Assembly: GCF_014637795.1 (NCBI RefSeq)
Contig: NZ_BMFD01000023.1
Span: 1 to 39,913, forward strand
DNA length: 39,913 nucleotides
Origin: Belliella aquatica
GTDB taxonomy: Bacteria > Bacteroidota > Bacteroidia > Cytophagales > Cyclobacteriaceae
Direction of reading: 5' to 3'
Each line of letters begins with the position of its first letter. Position 1 is the first letter of the stretch. Below the pieces are notes generated by a model. It saw only the letters and a list, made by a program, of their open reading frames with translations, ran no database searches and had not been told where the DNA came from. Below are positions 8,295 through 16,227 of this stretch, piece after piece. Made by a program: the position numbers and the translations under genes.

Positions 8295-9774
8295 AAAATT
8301 AACACTTTGCATCCTAATATTAGGAATTTACCTCTCTACAAATTATTCAGCTTTTTCTCAACAACAATTAGAATATACTCTTGAGGAAATAGTAAATAGA
8401 GCTAAAAATCAATCTCCAGCAGCTTTAAGAGCAGAAACTCAAAAAGAAAATAGGTTTTGGCAATATAGTTTTTTCAGGTCCAATTATAATCCTCAATTGA
8501 GACTTGGAGGGACAATACCTAGCTATTCTCAATCTTTCAATAATGTAACACAACCTGATGGGACGATTGAATTTAGAGAAGTAAGGCAAAATTTTATGGA
8601 TGTGAATTTGGGTTTGCAGCAAGTAATTTCGCCGACAGGTGGTAGATTATCAGTTAATACCTCTACAAATCGATTTGATAATTTCCTAGCCACAGGCAAT
8701 ACGCCACAAACGCGATGGAGTGGAGTCCCGGTTAATATTAGACTTGATCAACCAATTTTCGCTTTTAATCCATTTAAATGGGATAAAAAAATCGAACCGC
8801 TTTTATTTGAAGAAAGTAAAAGGGAGTTTGTTGAAGAAATGGAAGGAATAAGTAGAATTGTTTCTTCATTATTCTTTGATTACTTGGATGCTCAAGTTAA
8901 TCTGGAAATTGCGACGAAAAACTTGAAGAATACAGAAGATATTTACAAAATCGAACAAGGGAGATACAATATAGGTACGACCTACGAAGATAAATTGCTT
9001 CAGGTACGACTTCAAGTTTTACAAGCACAGCAGCAACTTGCGCAAGCAAGTCTGGATATGCAAGAGCGATCTTTAAGATTAAAGTCTTATGTAGGGCTAA
9101 ATGAGACAACCGATTTAGTTTTAGTGGCACCAGCGGAGATACCTACCTTTGACGTTCCAGTAGCAGAGGCTATTGACAGGGCATTTCAAAATCGTTCTGA
9201 GGCATTGGGGTTTGAAAGAAGAAGATTGGAAGGGGAAGAAAGTGTTGCTCGAGCAAGAGGACAAAGATTCGAAATGAACTTTGGTGCTAGTTATGGTTAC
9301 AACAATGCGGCATTAATGTGGGGAGATATTTATTCAAACCCTAATACCCAAGCTTTGGTCAACCTTAATTTTTCAGTCCCGATTCTTGATTGGGGAAGAA
9401 ACAAGGCGAGGATGGGTCAAGCTCAAGCGTCTAAAAAATTGATTGATTATACTGTGGAGCAGGATATGATAAACTTTGAGCAAGAGATTTTTACAAAAGT
9501 GAAAAATTTCCAAATGCTGAAAGACAGAATGGAAATCACAAAACTTTCTGATGAAGTAGCCGACAAGAGATATGAAATATCTCTTCAGAGATATCAAAAT
9601 GGGAATGTGACTATTACCGATTTGAATATTGCACAGCAGGAAAAAGACAGTAACAGACGAGCTTATATCCAATCCTTGAGAGATTACTGGACTGCTTATT
9701 ATGAAATGCGTGAGTTGACGCTCTATGATTTTGAAAATAAGAAGTTGCTTTATCTTCCTGAAGAAATAGATTAA
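8287..9774 (+). CDS. TolC family outer-membrane efflux channel
   Basis: 495 aa. A signal peptide spans about 1-24 (ending near SAFSQ). The mature part has two repeated OEP-like halves rich in long amphipathic helices (about 185-270 and 400-470), with NLNFSVPILDWGRNKARM marking the second half. This matches TolC channels, which form trimers spanning the outer membrane and periplasm. It overlaps the permease gene by 8 bp and is the last gene of the three-gene export operon, which ends at a hairpin terminator. Confidence 0.88.
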   Translation: MNRKLTLCILILGIYLSTNYSAFSQQQLEYTLEEIVNRAKNQSPAALRAETQKENRFWQYSFFRSNYNPQLRLGGTIPSYSQSFNNVTQPDGTIEFREVRQNFMDVNLGLQQVISPTGGRLSVNTSTNRFDNFLATGNTPQTRWSGVPVNIRLDQPIFAFNPFKWDKKIEPLLFEESKREFVEEMEGISRIVSSLFFDYLDAQVNLEIATKNLKNTEDIYKIEQGRYNIGTTYEDKLLQVRLQVLQAQQQLAQASLDMQERSLRLKSYVGLNETTDLVLVAPAEIPTFDVPVAEAIDRAFQNRSEALGFERRRLEGEESVARARGQRFEMNFGASYGYNNAALMWGDIYSNPNTQALVNLNFSVPILDWGRNKARMGQAQASKKLIDYTVEQDMINFEQEIFTKVKNFQMLKDRMEITKLSDEVADKRYEISLQRYQNGNVTITDLNIAQQEKDSNRRAYIQSLRDYWTAYYEMRELTLYDFENKKLLYLPEEID

Positions 9775-9793
9775 TTAACAATAGAAAAATATT

Positions 9794-9828
9794 AAAAGAC
9801 CAAGACTCTAAGAATCTTGGTCTTTTTG
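9794..9828 (+). terminator. Bidirectional terminator between convergent operons
   Basis: 12-bp stem AAAAGACCAAGA / TCTTGGTCTTTT with a 9-nt loop. T runs on both strands serve the tolC-like gene (plus) and the ribbon-helix-helix gene (minus). The stem contains the stop codon of the minus-strand gene. Confidence 0.85.
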
Positions 9829-9990
9829 CTTTTGTAATCTTTTTGCTTTTTTCAAAGCTTCATAAATGATCCATTCAATCTGCCCATTGGTACTGCGAAA
9901 CTCATCAGCAGCCCATTTTTCAACGGCCTTCATCAGTTTTTCATCAATTCTTAGAGCGAAGGGTTTTTTAGCTGACATTCTTTTATTCAT
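9808..9990 (-). CDS. Arc/CopG-like ribbon-helix-helix DNA-binding protein
   Basis: About 60 aa. KKPFALRIDEKL gives the beta strand, and two helices follow (VEKWAADEFRSTNGQIEWII). STNGQIEW is the usual Arc-type turn and second helix, so it should bind DNA as a dimer. I place the start at the ATG at 9990, which overlaps the upstream stop (TAATG); an ATG four codons later (9978, MSAKKPF) is also plausible. A longer frame to 10023 would run inside the upstream gene and looks wrong. Last gene of the SPFH operon. It may regulate that operon or tether to its membrane partners; neither is shown. Confidence 0.8.
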   Translation of the reverse strand: MNKRMSAKKPFALRIDEKLMKAVEKWAADEFRSTNGQIEWIIYEALKKAKRLQKQKDQDS

Positions 9991-10484
9991 TAAATAGATA
10001 AGACCTCTTCTTCCGACTTCCACGATGCTATAATCTTTTCTATTTCCATATGTTTATGTGTACTGAAAACATACTTTTTATTTTTTGTTTCCACTATAAA
10101 GATATGATCTGAGAAATAAATGTAAGCTTTGATTTTTCTTGAAAATCTAACTCCAATTCCGCCATACTCAAGAAGACCATCTGATTTTTTAATATATACA
10201 TTTTGTAAATCTTCTTTTTTAAACTTAGTCCAATTATTAAAGATTGGAGGATTTCTAAATGCAATGCCATATTCATCCACCCTCAGTTCAAGTCTAATGT
10301 TGATGATCAGCAGAAATGCGCTTAGCATTATTGCTCCTATTATCAAAAGCATTTTCCATCCATCTTCACCGAGATTCCCAATGAAATATAAAACTGTGAG
10401 TAAGATTAGTGTGGGCAATTCAATCAAAATGATTGCCCACATAACTATGCTTCCACGAAAATCTTGCCTTTCGTTAAGGACCAT
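9990..10484 (-). CDS. Small membrane protein with a C-terminal PH-like beta domain
   Basis: 164 aa. Two membrane helices lie near the N-terminus (about 13-35 and 43-63). A soluble part follows that is rich in short beta strands (LELRVDEYGIAFRNPP, YIYFSDHIFIVET, KYVFSTHK), resembling bacterial PH-like domains. I do not recognise a named function. It sits between the SPFH gene (3 bp away) and the ribbon-helix-helix gene (TAATG overlap), so the three are very likely made together and may act as one membrane complex. The family assignment is tentative. Confidence 0.65.
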   Translation of the reverse strand: MVLNERQDFRGSIVMWAIILIELPTLILLTVLYFIGNLGEDGWKMLLIIGAIMLSAFLLIINIRLELRVDEYGIAFRNPPIFNNWTKFKKEDLQNVYIKKSDGLLEYGGIGVRFSRKIKAYIYFSDHIFIVETKNKKYVFSTHKHMEIEKIIASWKSEEEVLSI

Positions 10485-10487
10485 CTT

Positions 10488-11336
10488 CTATTGATTCAAA
10501 GTTCCAACATTCAATACAGGGCTTGCAGCTCTATCAGAACACAAGACCACCATCAAGTTGCTGACCATAGCTGCTTTTTTCTCCTCTTCAAAGTCTACGA
10601 TACCCTTCAGCTTTAAGTCCTCCAGTGCCATTTCAACCATTCCAACTGCCCCATCTACAATTTTTCTTCTCGCAGCTACGATGGCTGTTGCTTGTTGTCT
10701 TTGCAACATAGCAGAAGCAATTTCAGAAGCATAAGCCAAATGAGAAATTCTTGCTTCGATGACTTTGATACCTGCATGATGCAAGCGCTCTGAAATCTCA
10801 GCTTCTAGAGAATGATTGACATCTTCTACACCAGAGCGTAGCGTGATTTCCGCATCCTCAGCTTCAAAATCATCATAAGGATATTTTCCTGCCATTTTTC
10901 GTACGGCTGCATCAGACTGAAGATGAATAAAGTTTTCATAATCCTCTACTTCAAAAGTAGCCTTGAAAGTATCTTCTACTTGCCAAACGACAATGGTTCC
11001 CACCATAACAGGATTACCTATTTTGTCATTGACTTTAAGCGGCTTGTTTTCAAAATTTCTTACCCGAAGGGAAATTTTGTTTTTGGTCATAAATGGGTTT
11101 ACCCAAAAAAAGCCATTGGCTTTAACAGTGCCTTTGTATGCTCCGAATAAAATCAGAACCATCGCCTTGTTTGGCTGAAGTGTAAAAAAGCCAGGAAGGA
11201 TTAATATAAATCCTATAATTGAGAGAAGAGCAAGGACTTTTAATCCAGTTGCGATAGAGAATGCTGCTACTGGTATCAGGGCTATCGCCACCAAAACCAT
11301 CAAATAGCCAGAGAAAGGTTTTACGATTTTTTCCAT
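10488..11336 (-). CDS. SPFH/band-7 domain membrane protein (stomatin-like)
   Basis: 282 aa. Two close hydrophobic segments (about 10-50) form a hairpin anchor. The SPFH domain starts near LQPNKAMVLILFGAYKGTV and continues through VVWQVEDTFKATFEVEDYENF and RLHHAGIKVIEARISHLAYA, ending in an Ala/Glu/Lys-rich helix (about 210-260). Such proteins form large rings or microdomains in membranes. It is the first gene of a minus-strand trio; the upstream gap to 11472 holds the fabG terminator and AT-rich sequence that could carry its promoter. The job in this organism is unknown. Confidence 0.88.
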   Translation of the reverse strand: MEKIVKPFSGYLMVLVAIALIPVAAFSIATGLKVLALLSIIGFILILPGFFTLQPNKAMVLILFGAYKGTVKANGFFWVNPFMTKNKISLRVRNFENKPLKVNDKIGNPVMVGTIVVWQVEDTFKATFEVEDYENFIHLQSDAAVRKMAGKYPYDDFEAEDAEITLRSGVEDVNHSLEAEISERLHHAGIKVIEARISHLAYASEIASAMLQRQQATAIVAARRKIVDGAVGMVEMALEDLKLKGIVDFEEEKKAAMVSNLMVVLCSDRAASPVLNVGTLNQ

Positions 11337-11402
11337 ATTGATATGATATTAATTTGATATCAATGTAATATACTATAAAAGTTTGACTGAGGTTACGTTT
11401 TG

Positions 11403-11440
11403 TTAAAAAAAATACCCCATCAAGAATTTCTTGATGGGGC
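11403..11440 (-). terminator. Rho-independent terminator of fabG
   Basis: Near-perfect palindrome CCCCATCAAGA / TCTTGATGGGG (11415-11439) followed on the minus strand by a run of eight T. It lies 33 bp past the fabG stop. Confidence 0.88.
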
Positions 11441-11472
11441 TCTTTGTACTTCATAACTAGTACTTGGTACAA

Positions 11473-12219
11473 TTAAGTCAACATCGCTCCATCTACTTGC
11501 AGCACTTGACCTGAGATATATGAACTCATATCGGAACCTAAGAATACACAGGCATTTGCCACTTCTTCAGGTTGGCCACCACGTCGCATAGGAATAGCAT
11601 CTCTCCAACCCTGAACAGTCTTTTCGTCAAGAACTGCAGTCATCTCAGTTTCAATGAAACCTGGTGCTACAGCATTACATCTGATATTTCTAGAACCTAA
11701 TTCCAAAGCAACTGATTTCGTGAAACCTACAATTCCGGATTTGGAAGCAGCATAGTTTGCCTGGCCAGCATTTCCTTTGATTCCGACTACAGAAGTGATG
11801 TTAATGATAGAGCCTGCTTTGGCTTTCATCATGGTTCTCGTAGCAGCTTTGACAGTGTTGAAACAAGATTTGAGGTTGACATTGATGACTTCGTCCCAAG
11901 CATCTTCTGTCATTCTCATCAAAAGATTGTCTCTGGTGATTCCAGCGTTATTGATCAAAATGTCTAAGCCACCAAACTCAGAAACTACAGCATTCACCAA
12001 TTCATCAGCAGCAGCAAAGTTGGAAGCGTCAGATTTATAGCCTTTGGCTTTGATACCAAATGCCGCTAATTCATTTTCCAAAGCTTGTCCTTTTTCAACA
12101 CTTGACAAATAAGTGAAGGCGATATTGGCACCTTCTTGTGCATATCTGATGGCAATGGCTCTTCCTATACCTTTTGATGCTCCCGTTATCAGAGCTGTTT
12201 TTCCGCTTAGTAATCCCAT
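11473..12219 (-). CDS. fabG: 3-oxoacyl-[acyl-carrier-protein] reductase
   Basis: 248 aa, classical short-chain dehydrogenase. The NADPH-binding TGASKGIG is at 12-19, NNAG at 90-93, and the catalytic S143, Y156 and K160 (YAASK) are in place. DGAMLT at the C-terminus is typical of FabG. It reduces 3-oxoacyl-ACP to 3-hydroxyacyl-ACP in each round of type II fatty-acid elongation in the cytosol. It appears to be a single-gene unit with its own terminator downstream. A paralogous acetoacetyl-CoA reductase is the main alternative, but motif spacing and length fit FabG best. Confidence 0.9.
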   Translation of the reverse strand: MGLLSGKTALITGASKGIGRAIAIRYAQEGANIAFTYLSSVEKGQALENELAAFGIKAKGYKSDASNFAAADELVNAVVSEFGGLDILINNAGITRDNLLMRMTEDAWDEVINVNLKSCFNTVKAATRTMMKAKAGSIINITSVVGIKGNAGQANYAASKSGIVGFTKSVALELGSRNIRCNAVAPGFIETEMTAVLDEKTVQGWRDAIPMRRGGQPEEVANACVFLGSDMSSYISGQVLQVDGAMLT

Positions 12220-12277
12220 GGTTTAATTTTTATAGTGAAAATCAAAGTTTAAAATTAAGAAAAAAAATTAAAGTCAA

Positions 12278-12362
12278 GGGAGAATGTGTTCTCGCAAAGT
12301 TTGCTAAGGTGCAAAGAAACGCAGAAAGATTTAAGCACGCTGAGACGCAAAGACTGCAATTA
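12278..12362. repeat. 'cgcaaag / cgcagaaag' repeat, left flank of the GxxExxY gene
   Basis: The segment has degenerate units such as TTCTCGCAAAG, GTGCAAAGAAACGCAGAAAG and GAGACGCAAAG. Its reverse complement contains TTTGCGTCTCAGCGTGC, matching the CTCTGCGTCTCTGCGTGC units on the other side of the gene (12829-13080). The GxxExxY gene is therefore bracketed by inverted copies of the same element. Confidence 0.65.
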
Positions 12363-12389
12363 TGCTTTTGATTTGTAGGATAGAAATGG

Positions 12390-12767
12390 CTACAGTCCGT
12401 TTACTATTCTTTTAATACCGTCTCTTATTAAATTTTCATTGAAATTAATCAATAGTCCAAGTTTGAGGTCTGTCAATTTTAAATATGTCATTACTTGTTT
12501 ATAATGAACTTTTGAAAGTGTCTCTACAGATTTCAATTCAATTAAAACTTTGTCCTCAACAATCAAATCAGCTCTAAAGGCATTCTCAAATAAAAGTCCT
12601 CGCCATCTAACTTCAATAGGAATCTGTCTTTCTATTTTCAAACCTTTATTTTTGAGCTCAAAAGACAAAATATTTTCATAAACACTTTCAAATAAACCAG
12701 GTCCTAAGTTTGAATGAATTAAATAACAAGAGTCCAATACTATTTTTGAAATTTCATTTTCATGCAT
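12390..12767 (-). CDS. GxxExxY family protein
   Basis: 125 aa, complete. The name-giving motif is at 22-31 (LGPGLFESVYE region: G-x-x-E-x-x-Y). RADLIVEDKVLIELKS (about 65-80) gives an acidic-hydrophobic D...ExK arrangement resembling PD-(D/E)xK nuclease folds, and Pfam groups the family near PDDEXK. No biochemical role is established as far as I know. It is flanked by inverted repeat clusters and is probably a lone transcription unit. The window's only copy is full length and lacks frameshifts. Confidence 0.85.
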   Translation of the reverse strand: MHENEISKIVLDSCYLIHSNLGPGLFESVYENILSFELKNKGLKIERQIPIEVRWRGLLFENAFRADLIVEDKVLIELKSVETLSKVHYKQVMTYLKLTDLKLGLLINFNENLIRDGIKRIVNGL

Positions 12768-12828
12768 ATAAACATATTTTGATTAAAAAATATTCCGATC
12801 ATGAATTTAACTAAATTCACCCAGTCTT

Positions 12829-13080
12829 AAAAATTATCCCTACAAACTTCAATTGCTCAGCGTCTTTGTGAGCATTAATTTACCAAAAGACTTAAAAAAT
12901 CTGTTTAATCATATATTCAAACTTAAATAAATCAACTTCTCTGAGTCTCTGCGTGCACCAACTTCATACATAAACCCTTATACTGAGTTCAAATCACTAC
13001 AGACATTAATTTGAAAAAAATCTTTTCAATCTTAAAATTATCCCTACAAACTTCAATTTCTCTGCGTCTCTGCGTGCAAA
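12829..13080. repeat. Three 'ctctgcgtctctgcgtgc' repeats, right flank of the GxxExxY gene
   Basis: Three related units are centred at about 12865, 12950 and 13065. The first and third share a longer unit (cttaaaattatccctacaaacttcaatt plus the GCGTCT core, about 45 bp, spaced about 195 bp). The 394-bp gap 12768-13161 otherwise holds only the lpdA promoter region. Confidence 0.75.
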
Positions 13081-13121
13081 AACATTACCGAGACCTTATT
13101 TTTTTCTCTCCTTAAAAAGCT

Positions 13122-13129
13122 TATTTTTG
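13122..13129 (+). promoter_or_regulatory. -7 box for lpdA
   Basis: TATTTTTG, an exact TAnnTTTG match followed by C, 32 bp before the lpdA ATG. The -33 region is T-rich without a clear TTG. Confidence 0.5.
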
Positions 13130-13161
13130 CATAGCTTATTTGAAAATTAAACCTTAAAAAT

Positions 13162-14562
13162 ATGTCTTCAACGAAATATGATGTGATTGTAGTGGGTACT
13201 GGTCCTGGGGGGTATGTTGCAGCGATTCGCGCGGCTCAATTGGGTCTCAAAACCGCAGTAGTAGAAGCTGCCGAATTAGGTGGGATTTGCTTAAACTGGG
13301 GTTGTATTCCTACCAAAGCATTGATTAAAAGTGCACAGGTATTTGAATATATAAATCATGCGGAAGATTATGGAATCAAAGTGAAAGAAGCTGAGGTGGA
13401 TTTCAATGCCATGATCAAAAGAAGCCGCGATGTAGCCGGTGGAATGTCCAAAGGCATACAATTTTTGCTCAAAAAGAATAAAATCGATCAACTTTTAGGT
13501 TGGGGAAAAGTTCAGCCAGGTAAGAAAGTGGATGTTGAGGACAAGGATGGTAAGAAAACTACCTATTCTGCTGACCATATTATCATTGCCACAGGAGGTA
13601 GAGCTAGAGAGCTTCCTGCTTTGAAGATCGACAATGAGAAAATCATCGGGTACAGAAAAGCAATGACCTTGGATTCAAAACCATCCAAAATGGTTGTTGT
13701 AGGTTCTGGAGCCATTGGGGTTGAATTTGCCTATGTGTACAATTCTATCGGCGTGGAAGTGACTATCGTAGAGTTTTTGGATAGAATCGTCCCTAACGAA
13801 GATGAAGAAGTTTCTAAAGCTTTGGAGAAAATCTATAAAAAAGCAGGTGTCAAAATCATGACGAGCACGGAAGTGACTGCTGTAGATACGAAAGGCAAAG
13901 GTTGCAAAGTAACCGTAAAAGATAAAAAAGGAGCTGAATCGACTATAGAATGTGACGTTGTCCTTTCTGCTGTGGGTGTTGTTTCTAATATTGAAAACAT
14001 CGGGTTAGAAGATGTTGGTATTTTGGTAGAAAGAGGTAAGATCAAAACTGACGAATTCTACAAAACCAATATGCCAGGTTACTATGCAATCGGCGATGTG
14101 GTAGCAGGTCCAGCATTGGCTCACGTAGCATCTGCCGAAGGAATTATTTGTGTGGAGAAAATCGCAGGTCACCATCCTGAAGCTTTGGATTACAACAACA
14201 TTCCGGGATGTACTTATTGTATTCCTGAAATTTCATCCGTTGGCTATACAGAGGCGCAAGCTAAAGAAGCAGGGTATGAATTGAAAGTTGGTAAATTCCC
14301 ATTCTCAGCATCTGGAAAAGCGTCAGCTGCCGGAGCAAAAGATGGGTTTGTTAAATTGATCTTTGATGCAAAATATGGAGAACTTCTCGGAGCTCACATG
14401 ATTGGAGCAAATGTTACAGAGATGATCGCCGAAATCGTAGCTGTAAGAAAGCTAGAGACTACAGGAATGGATCTTGTAAAGACAGTTCATCCACACCCAA
14501 CCATGTCAGAAGCTATCATGGAAGCTGCTGCTGCAGCCTATGGAGAGGTGATACATTTGTAA
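13162..14562 (+). CDS. lpdA: Dihydrolipoyl dehydrogenase
   Basis: 466 aa, the usual length. FAD-binding GTGPGG is at 12-17 and the redox-active disulfide is CLNWGC (C43/C48). The NAD-binding GSGAIGVEFA lies near 180, and the C-terminal catalytic HPHPTMSE (H445, E450) is present. It reoxidises dihydrolipoamide in E3 of the 2-oxoacid dehydrogenase complexes and in glycine cleavage, passing electrons to NAD+. It is followed by a strong terminator, so it is a single-gene unit. No E1 or E2 genes are adjacent, consistent with an E3 shared by several complexes. Confidence 0.93.
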   Translation: MSSTKYDVIVVGTGPGGYVAAIRAAQLGLKTAVVEAAELGGICLNWGCIPTKALIKSAQVFEYINHAEDYGIKVKEAEVDFNAMIKRSRDVAGGMSKGIQFLLKKNKIDQLLGWGKVQPGKKVDVEDKDGKKTTYSADHIIIATGGRARELPALKIDNEKIIGYRKAMTLDSKPSKMVVVGSGAIGVEFAYVYNSIGVEVTIVEFLDRIVPNEDEEVSKALEKIYKKAGVKIMTSTEVTAVDTKGKGCKVTVKDKKGAESTIECDVVLSAVGVVSNIENIGLEDVGILVERGKIKTDEFYKTNMPGYYAIGDVVAGPALAHVASAEGIICVEKIAGHHPEALDYNNIPGCTYCIPEISSVGYTEAQAKEAGYELKVGKFPFSASGKASAAGAKDGFVKLIFDAKYGELLGAHMIGANVTEMIAEIVAVRKLETTGMDLVKTVHPHPTMSEAIMEAAAAAYGEVIHL

Positions 14563-14589
14563 TTTAGAAGAATAAATTTTAATATTATG

Positions 14590-14626
14590 AGCACAAGACG
14601 AAAACAATTGTCTTGTGCTTTCTTTT
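14590..14626 (+). terminator. Rho-independent terminator of lpdA
   Basis: 10-bp stem AGCACAAGAC / GTCTTGTGCT with a 10-nt loop, then a T-rich tail. It lies 28 bp past the lpdA stop and just ahead of the sigma-factor gene. Confidence 0.87.
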
Positions 14627-14659
14627 TATAGAATAGTTAACATTATTAAAAGGCAACTT

Positions 14660-15193
14660 TTGGAAGAAGAACAGTTGATAGCAGGACTAAGAGCGCAAGA
14701 CCGCAAGACGGTGGAGTATTTGTATGACAAATATTCGAGAGCACTCTTTGCCGTGATTTCCAGAATTATCATTGATAAAGATATTGCAGAGGAAGTTTTC
14801 CATGATGCCTTTATCAAGATAACAAGAAAAATAGACGGCTATGATGAATCGAAGGGAAGGCTTTATACCTGGATGGCAAACATCTGTCGCAACTCCGCGA
14901 TAGATAAAACCAGGTCAAAAGAATTTTCTAAGAGCAGTAAGACCAATACGATAGATGACTTCGTATATGGACTTGAAAGCGCATCGGGAACTTTGGAACA
15001 AGTTGACGGAATTGGAGTCAAAGAGCTCTTGACCGTCCTCAACGAGGAACAAAGGTTTGTGATAGAATGTATTTACTTTAAAGGGTACACACATTCTGAA
15101 GTCTCAGAGGAATATGACATTCCTCTTGGTACGGTAAAATCACGTATTCGAGCAGCTGTAAATGTGTTAAAAAAGAACTTAGAGAAAATTTAG
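14660..15193 (+). CDS. ECF-type RNA polymerase sigma factor
   Basis: 177 aa from the TTG at 14660. Region 2 (DKYSRALFAVISRIIIDKDIAEEVFHDAFIK, about 25-55) and the helix-turn-helix of region 4 (GYTHSEVSEEYDIPLGTVKSR, near 145-165) are clear. I chose the TTG because an AAAAGG Shine-Dalgarno-like stretch lies 6 bp upstream and the protein then starts EEEQLIAGLRAQD as in relatives. A GTG at 14615 would lie inside the lpdA terminator stem. It directs RNA polymerase to a stress or envelope regulon. The stop overlaps the start of the anti-sigma gene (TAGTG), the usual sigma/anti-sigma pairing. Confidence 0.88.
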   Translation: MEEEQLIAGLRAQDRKTVEYLYDKYSRALFAVISRIIIDKDIAEEVFHDAFIKITRKIDGYDESKGRLYTWMANICRNSAIDKTRSKEFSKSSKTNTIDDFVYGLESASGTLEQVDGIGVKELLTVLNEEQRFVIECIYFKGYTHSEVSEEYDIPLGTVKSRIRAAVNVLKKNLEKI

Positions 15194-16011
15194 TGGATAT
15201 ACAAGCATATATATCGTCTGGGAAACTCGAACTCTTTGTATTAGGAGAGTTGAGTGTGCGGGAGCAGGAAGAAGTCATGCAAATGGCGAAACAATATCCT
15301 GAAATCAAGCAAGAACTTGATCAGATTGAAGAGGCCATGTTTGCGTTTGACAACATGGTAGGGCAAGCTCCTTCTGAAACTGTGAAAAGTAAGGTTTTGG
15401 ATACTTGGGACAAGGAAGTGAAAACCACTTCTAAGAAGCAGGGATCTCCAAAAGAAGAAACAAAAGTGGTAGCCATGCAGCCTTGGAAAACTTACGCAGC
15501 CGCCGCATCTATTGTGGCAGTAGTTGCATCTGTTTTTGCGGTTTACTTTGCGACTTGTTATTATGATGTGGATGAAAAATTCACAGCTATGGTAAATGAA
15601 AGATCAGTCTTGGCTGAAGAGTTGGATAAATATAAAGTCAACTACGAGCAAACGGATGCGCAATTGGAGACACTTCTAACAGGTAATTTCGAAAGGGTAC
15701 CGATGAAAGGAGATGGCTTTGAAATGCAGAAGGATGCGCAAGTTGATGTATGGTGGGATAAAGGTGCAGAAAGTGTCTTTATTTCTGTAAACACGCTGAA
15801 TGAATTGGATGAAAACTCTGACTACCAACTTTGGGCAATCGGTGACGACGGTCCTGTGGGTATAGGATTAGTCAATGCAGAACAAAAGTTCAGCTTGCAA
15901 CAAATGCAAGCTGTGGCAGCAGCAGGAGCTTTTGCCATTACCATCGAACCAAAAGGAGGTAGCGAAAGCCCAACTTTAGAGAAACTGGTAGTCTTGGGAC
16001 CTGTGGCTTAA
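15193..16011 (+). CDS. RskA-like anti-sigma factor
   Basis: 272 aa with a GTG start overlapping the sigma stop by one base. The cytosolic N-terminal sigma-binding part (about 1-95) has AYISSGKLELFVLGELSVREQ and a short helical ASD-like stretch. It lacks a clear HxxxCxxC zinc motif. One membrane helix spans roughly 100-122, a coiled-coil-like segment runs 125-155, and the periplasmic domain (160-272) with DYQLWAIGDDGPVGIG and VVLGP matches the RskA C-terminal domain. It should hold the neighbouring sigma factor inactive at the membrane until a signal leads to its cleavage or release. A terminator follows 20 bp downstream. Confidence 0.86.
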   Translation: MDIQAYISSGKLELFVLGELSVREQEEVMQMAKQYPEIKQELDQIEEAMFAFDNMVGQAPSETVKSKVLDTWDKEVKTTSKKQGSPKEETKVVAMQPWKTYAAAASIVAVVASVFAVYFATCYYDVDEKFTAMVNERSVLAEELDKYKVNYEQTDAQLETLLTGNFERVPMKGDGFEMQKDAQVDVWWDKGAESVFISVNTLNELDENSDYQLWAIGDDGPVGIGLVNAEQKFSLQQMQAVAAAGAFAITIEPKGGSESPTLEKLVVLGPVA

Positions 16012-16031
16012 AGTAATTAAATTTTTACATG

Positions 16032-16060
16032 AAAAGCCGACGCTTGCGTCGGCTTTTTTA
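16032..16060 (+). terminator. Rho-independent terminator of the sigma/anti-sigma unit
   Basis: 12-bp stem AAAAGCCGACGC / GCGTCGGCTTTT with a 2-nt loop, followed by T residues. Confidence 0.92.
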
Positions 16061-16111
16061 TTTGTAAAATATTGGAAATGAATGCTTTTAAATTAAAAAC
16101 TAAGAAAAATC

Positions 16112-16227
16112 TTGACAACTATTGTTTTTTTTTTCTATGATTGTTTTAATCAATTTTACCGGTATCTTTTTGATTAGGTTTCATGATCCTGCCTGCGTTT
16201 TGCAATGGGTCTTAAATTTTAATAGTT
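16112..16227 (+). promoter_or_regulatory. Duplicated promoter-leader element, copy 1
   Basis: The copy begins with TTG at 16112 (-33), an A+T spacer with a T10 run, and TATGATTG at 16136-16143 (-7, one mismatch to TAnnTTTG). The transcribed leader carries AATCAA ... TTGATT, able to form a short hairpin, then TTTCATGATCCTGCCTGCG and TTTTGCAATGGGTC just before the ATG of the small secreted protein. Copy 2 at 18833-18946 matches along the whole length with scattered differences. This is a real promoter candidate; whether the leader is regulatory RNA is inference. Confidence 0.7.
16183..16215 (+). other. Tiny open frame in leader copy 1 (MILPAFCNGS)
   Basis: A 10-codon frame, ATG to TAA, inside the conserved leader and upstream of the secreted miniprotein gene. 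Leader copy 2 encodes MILPAFCQGSKF in the same place. Two of the four base changes in the shared ten codons are synonymous third-position changes (Ile and Leu codons). It may be a leader peptide, or the frame may be a chance result of conserved RNA sequence. No clear ribosome-binding site is visible. Confidence 0.3.

Noticed and set aside
11122-11472. 116-codon minus-strand frame between the SPFH gene and fabG
   Set aside because: Overlaps the SPFH coding region out of frame and runs through the fabG terminator; composition is not protein-like.
14615-14659. GTG start for the sigma factor 15 codons upstream of the chosen start
   Set aside because: It lies inside the lpdA terminator stem and its T tail. 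The TTG at 14660 has an AAAAGG stretch at good spacing and gives the family-like N-terminus.
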